Origin: Tubulanus polymorphus
Taxonomy: Eukaryota; Nemertea; Palaeonemertea; Tubulaniformes; Tubulanidae
Direction of reading: 5' to 3'
Length of the DNA stretch: 64,000 nt
NCBI RefSeq assembly: GCF_964204645.1
Contig: NC_134025.1
Location: 28,674,001-28,738,000, forward strand
How positions within the stretch are numbered: the stretch's first letter is position 1; each line of letters starts with the position of its first letter. The notes below the pieces were generated by a model. That model did no database searches, was not told the DNA's origin, and worked only from the letters and a program-made list of their open reading frames with translations. This document shows, piece by piece, positions 63,640 to 64,000 of this stretch. The translations under genes were made by a program, and so were the position numbers.

Positions 63640-64000
63640 CTATATTCAAAAGAATATATTCAAAATCTTTCATATACAACAGATGCAATCCACCTCTACA
63701 TAGAGCCTTCAGCGTGACAAGTGGGAGAAATACTGATATATCTCAGAAAGTGATTTTTTTTCAAGAACAATACATGTATATTCAAAATTTTTTATATACC
63801 AGGTAATCTGTCTCTCCGGAGAGATTTCAGCGTGAGAAATGGAAAAATACTGATAGACCTCATAAGGTAATTTCTTCATTCATATTTGAACATTCCATTC
63901 ACAGTACATTCATACATACAGGCATATATAACAGTGTGTACGGATATGATCTTTTTATCTATCTGAATAAATAGTTTCACATATCGCTACCTTTTGTGTT

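Overview
The window is animal nuclear DNA. Genes are split by short GT-AG introns (plus one GC-AG), introns and intergenic DNA are AT-rich, and the families are bilaterian: synaptotagmin, acid-sensing-like DEG/ENaC channel, calmodulin, DGAT2/MOGAT, PPIE and NCKAP5. Tandem PAN plus C-type-lectin genes, calmodulin-like duplicates and a CHST-type sulfotransferase suggest a marine lophotrochozoan, perhaps a mollusc. That placement is inference; nothing in the sequence fixes the species. All gene models below were built by reading splice sites and checking that phases join in frame.

Layout. 1-4032 (minus): 5' part of a synaptotagmin of the Syt3/6/9/10 type, which leaves the window inside its C2A domain; a possible untranslated first exon ends at 8953. 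9701-14340 (minus): complete 10-exon DEG/ENaC channel of 1064 residues, with about 470 extra residues inserted in its extracellular domain. 15094-16049 (minus): complete 149-residue calmodulin-like gene with a likely TATA promoter near 17.4 kb. 18.8-21.9 kb: second calmodulin-like copy lacking its EF1-EF2 exon and invaded by inverted-repeat elements, plus two more degenerate calmodulin fragments. 22085-23191 (minus): single-exon GT32 glycosyltransferase. 24379-29250 (plus): three tandem secreted PAN plus C-type-lectin-like genes, with a decayed sulfotransferase between copies 2 and 3. 29676-31242 (minus): intact carbohydrate sulfotransferase, separated from lectin 3 by a (TA)n palindrome. 32.0-32.6 kb: 3' end of a non-LTR retrotransposon. 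33472-36495 (minus): DGAT2/MOGAT acyltransferase. 38202-40096 (minus): 234-residue protein I do not recognise. 40.1-49.7 kb: gene-poor. 50882-51826 (plus): intronless PPIE. 53860-63639 (minus): most of an NCKAP5-family cytoskeletal protein whose 5' end lies beyond the right edge.

A region of note is 22-31 kb. A GT32 transferase, a sulfotransferase, a sulfotransferase relic and three secreted lectin-like genes lie within 9 kb, and the order suggests duplication of a convergent lectin/sulfotransferase module. The genes could act on, or bind, the same glycans, but that link is a hypothesis. The most unusual single protein is the channel with the giant extracellular insertion.
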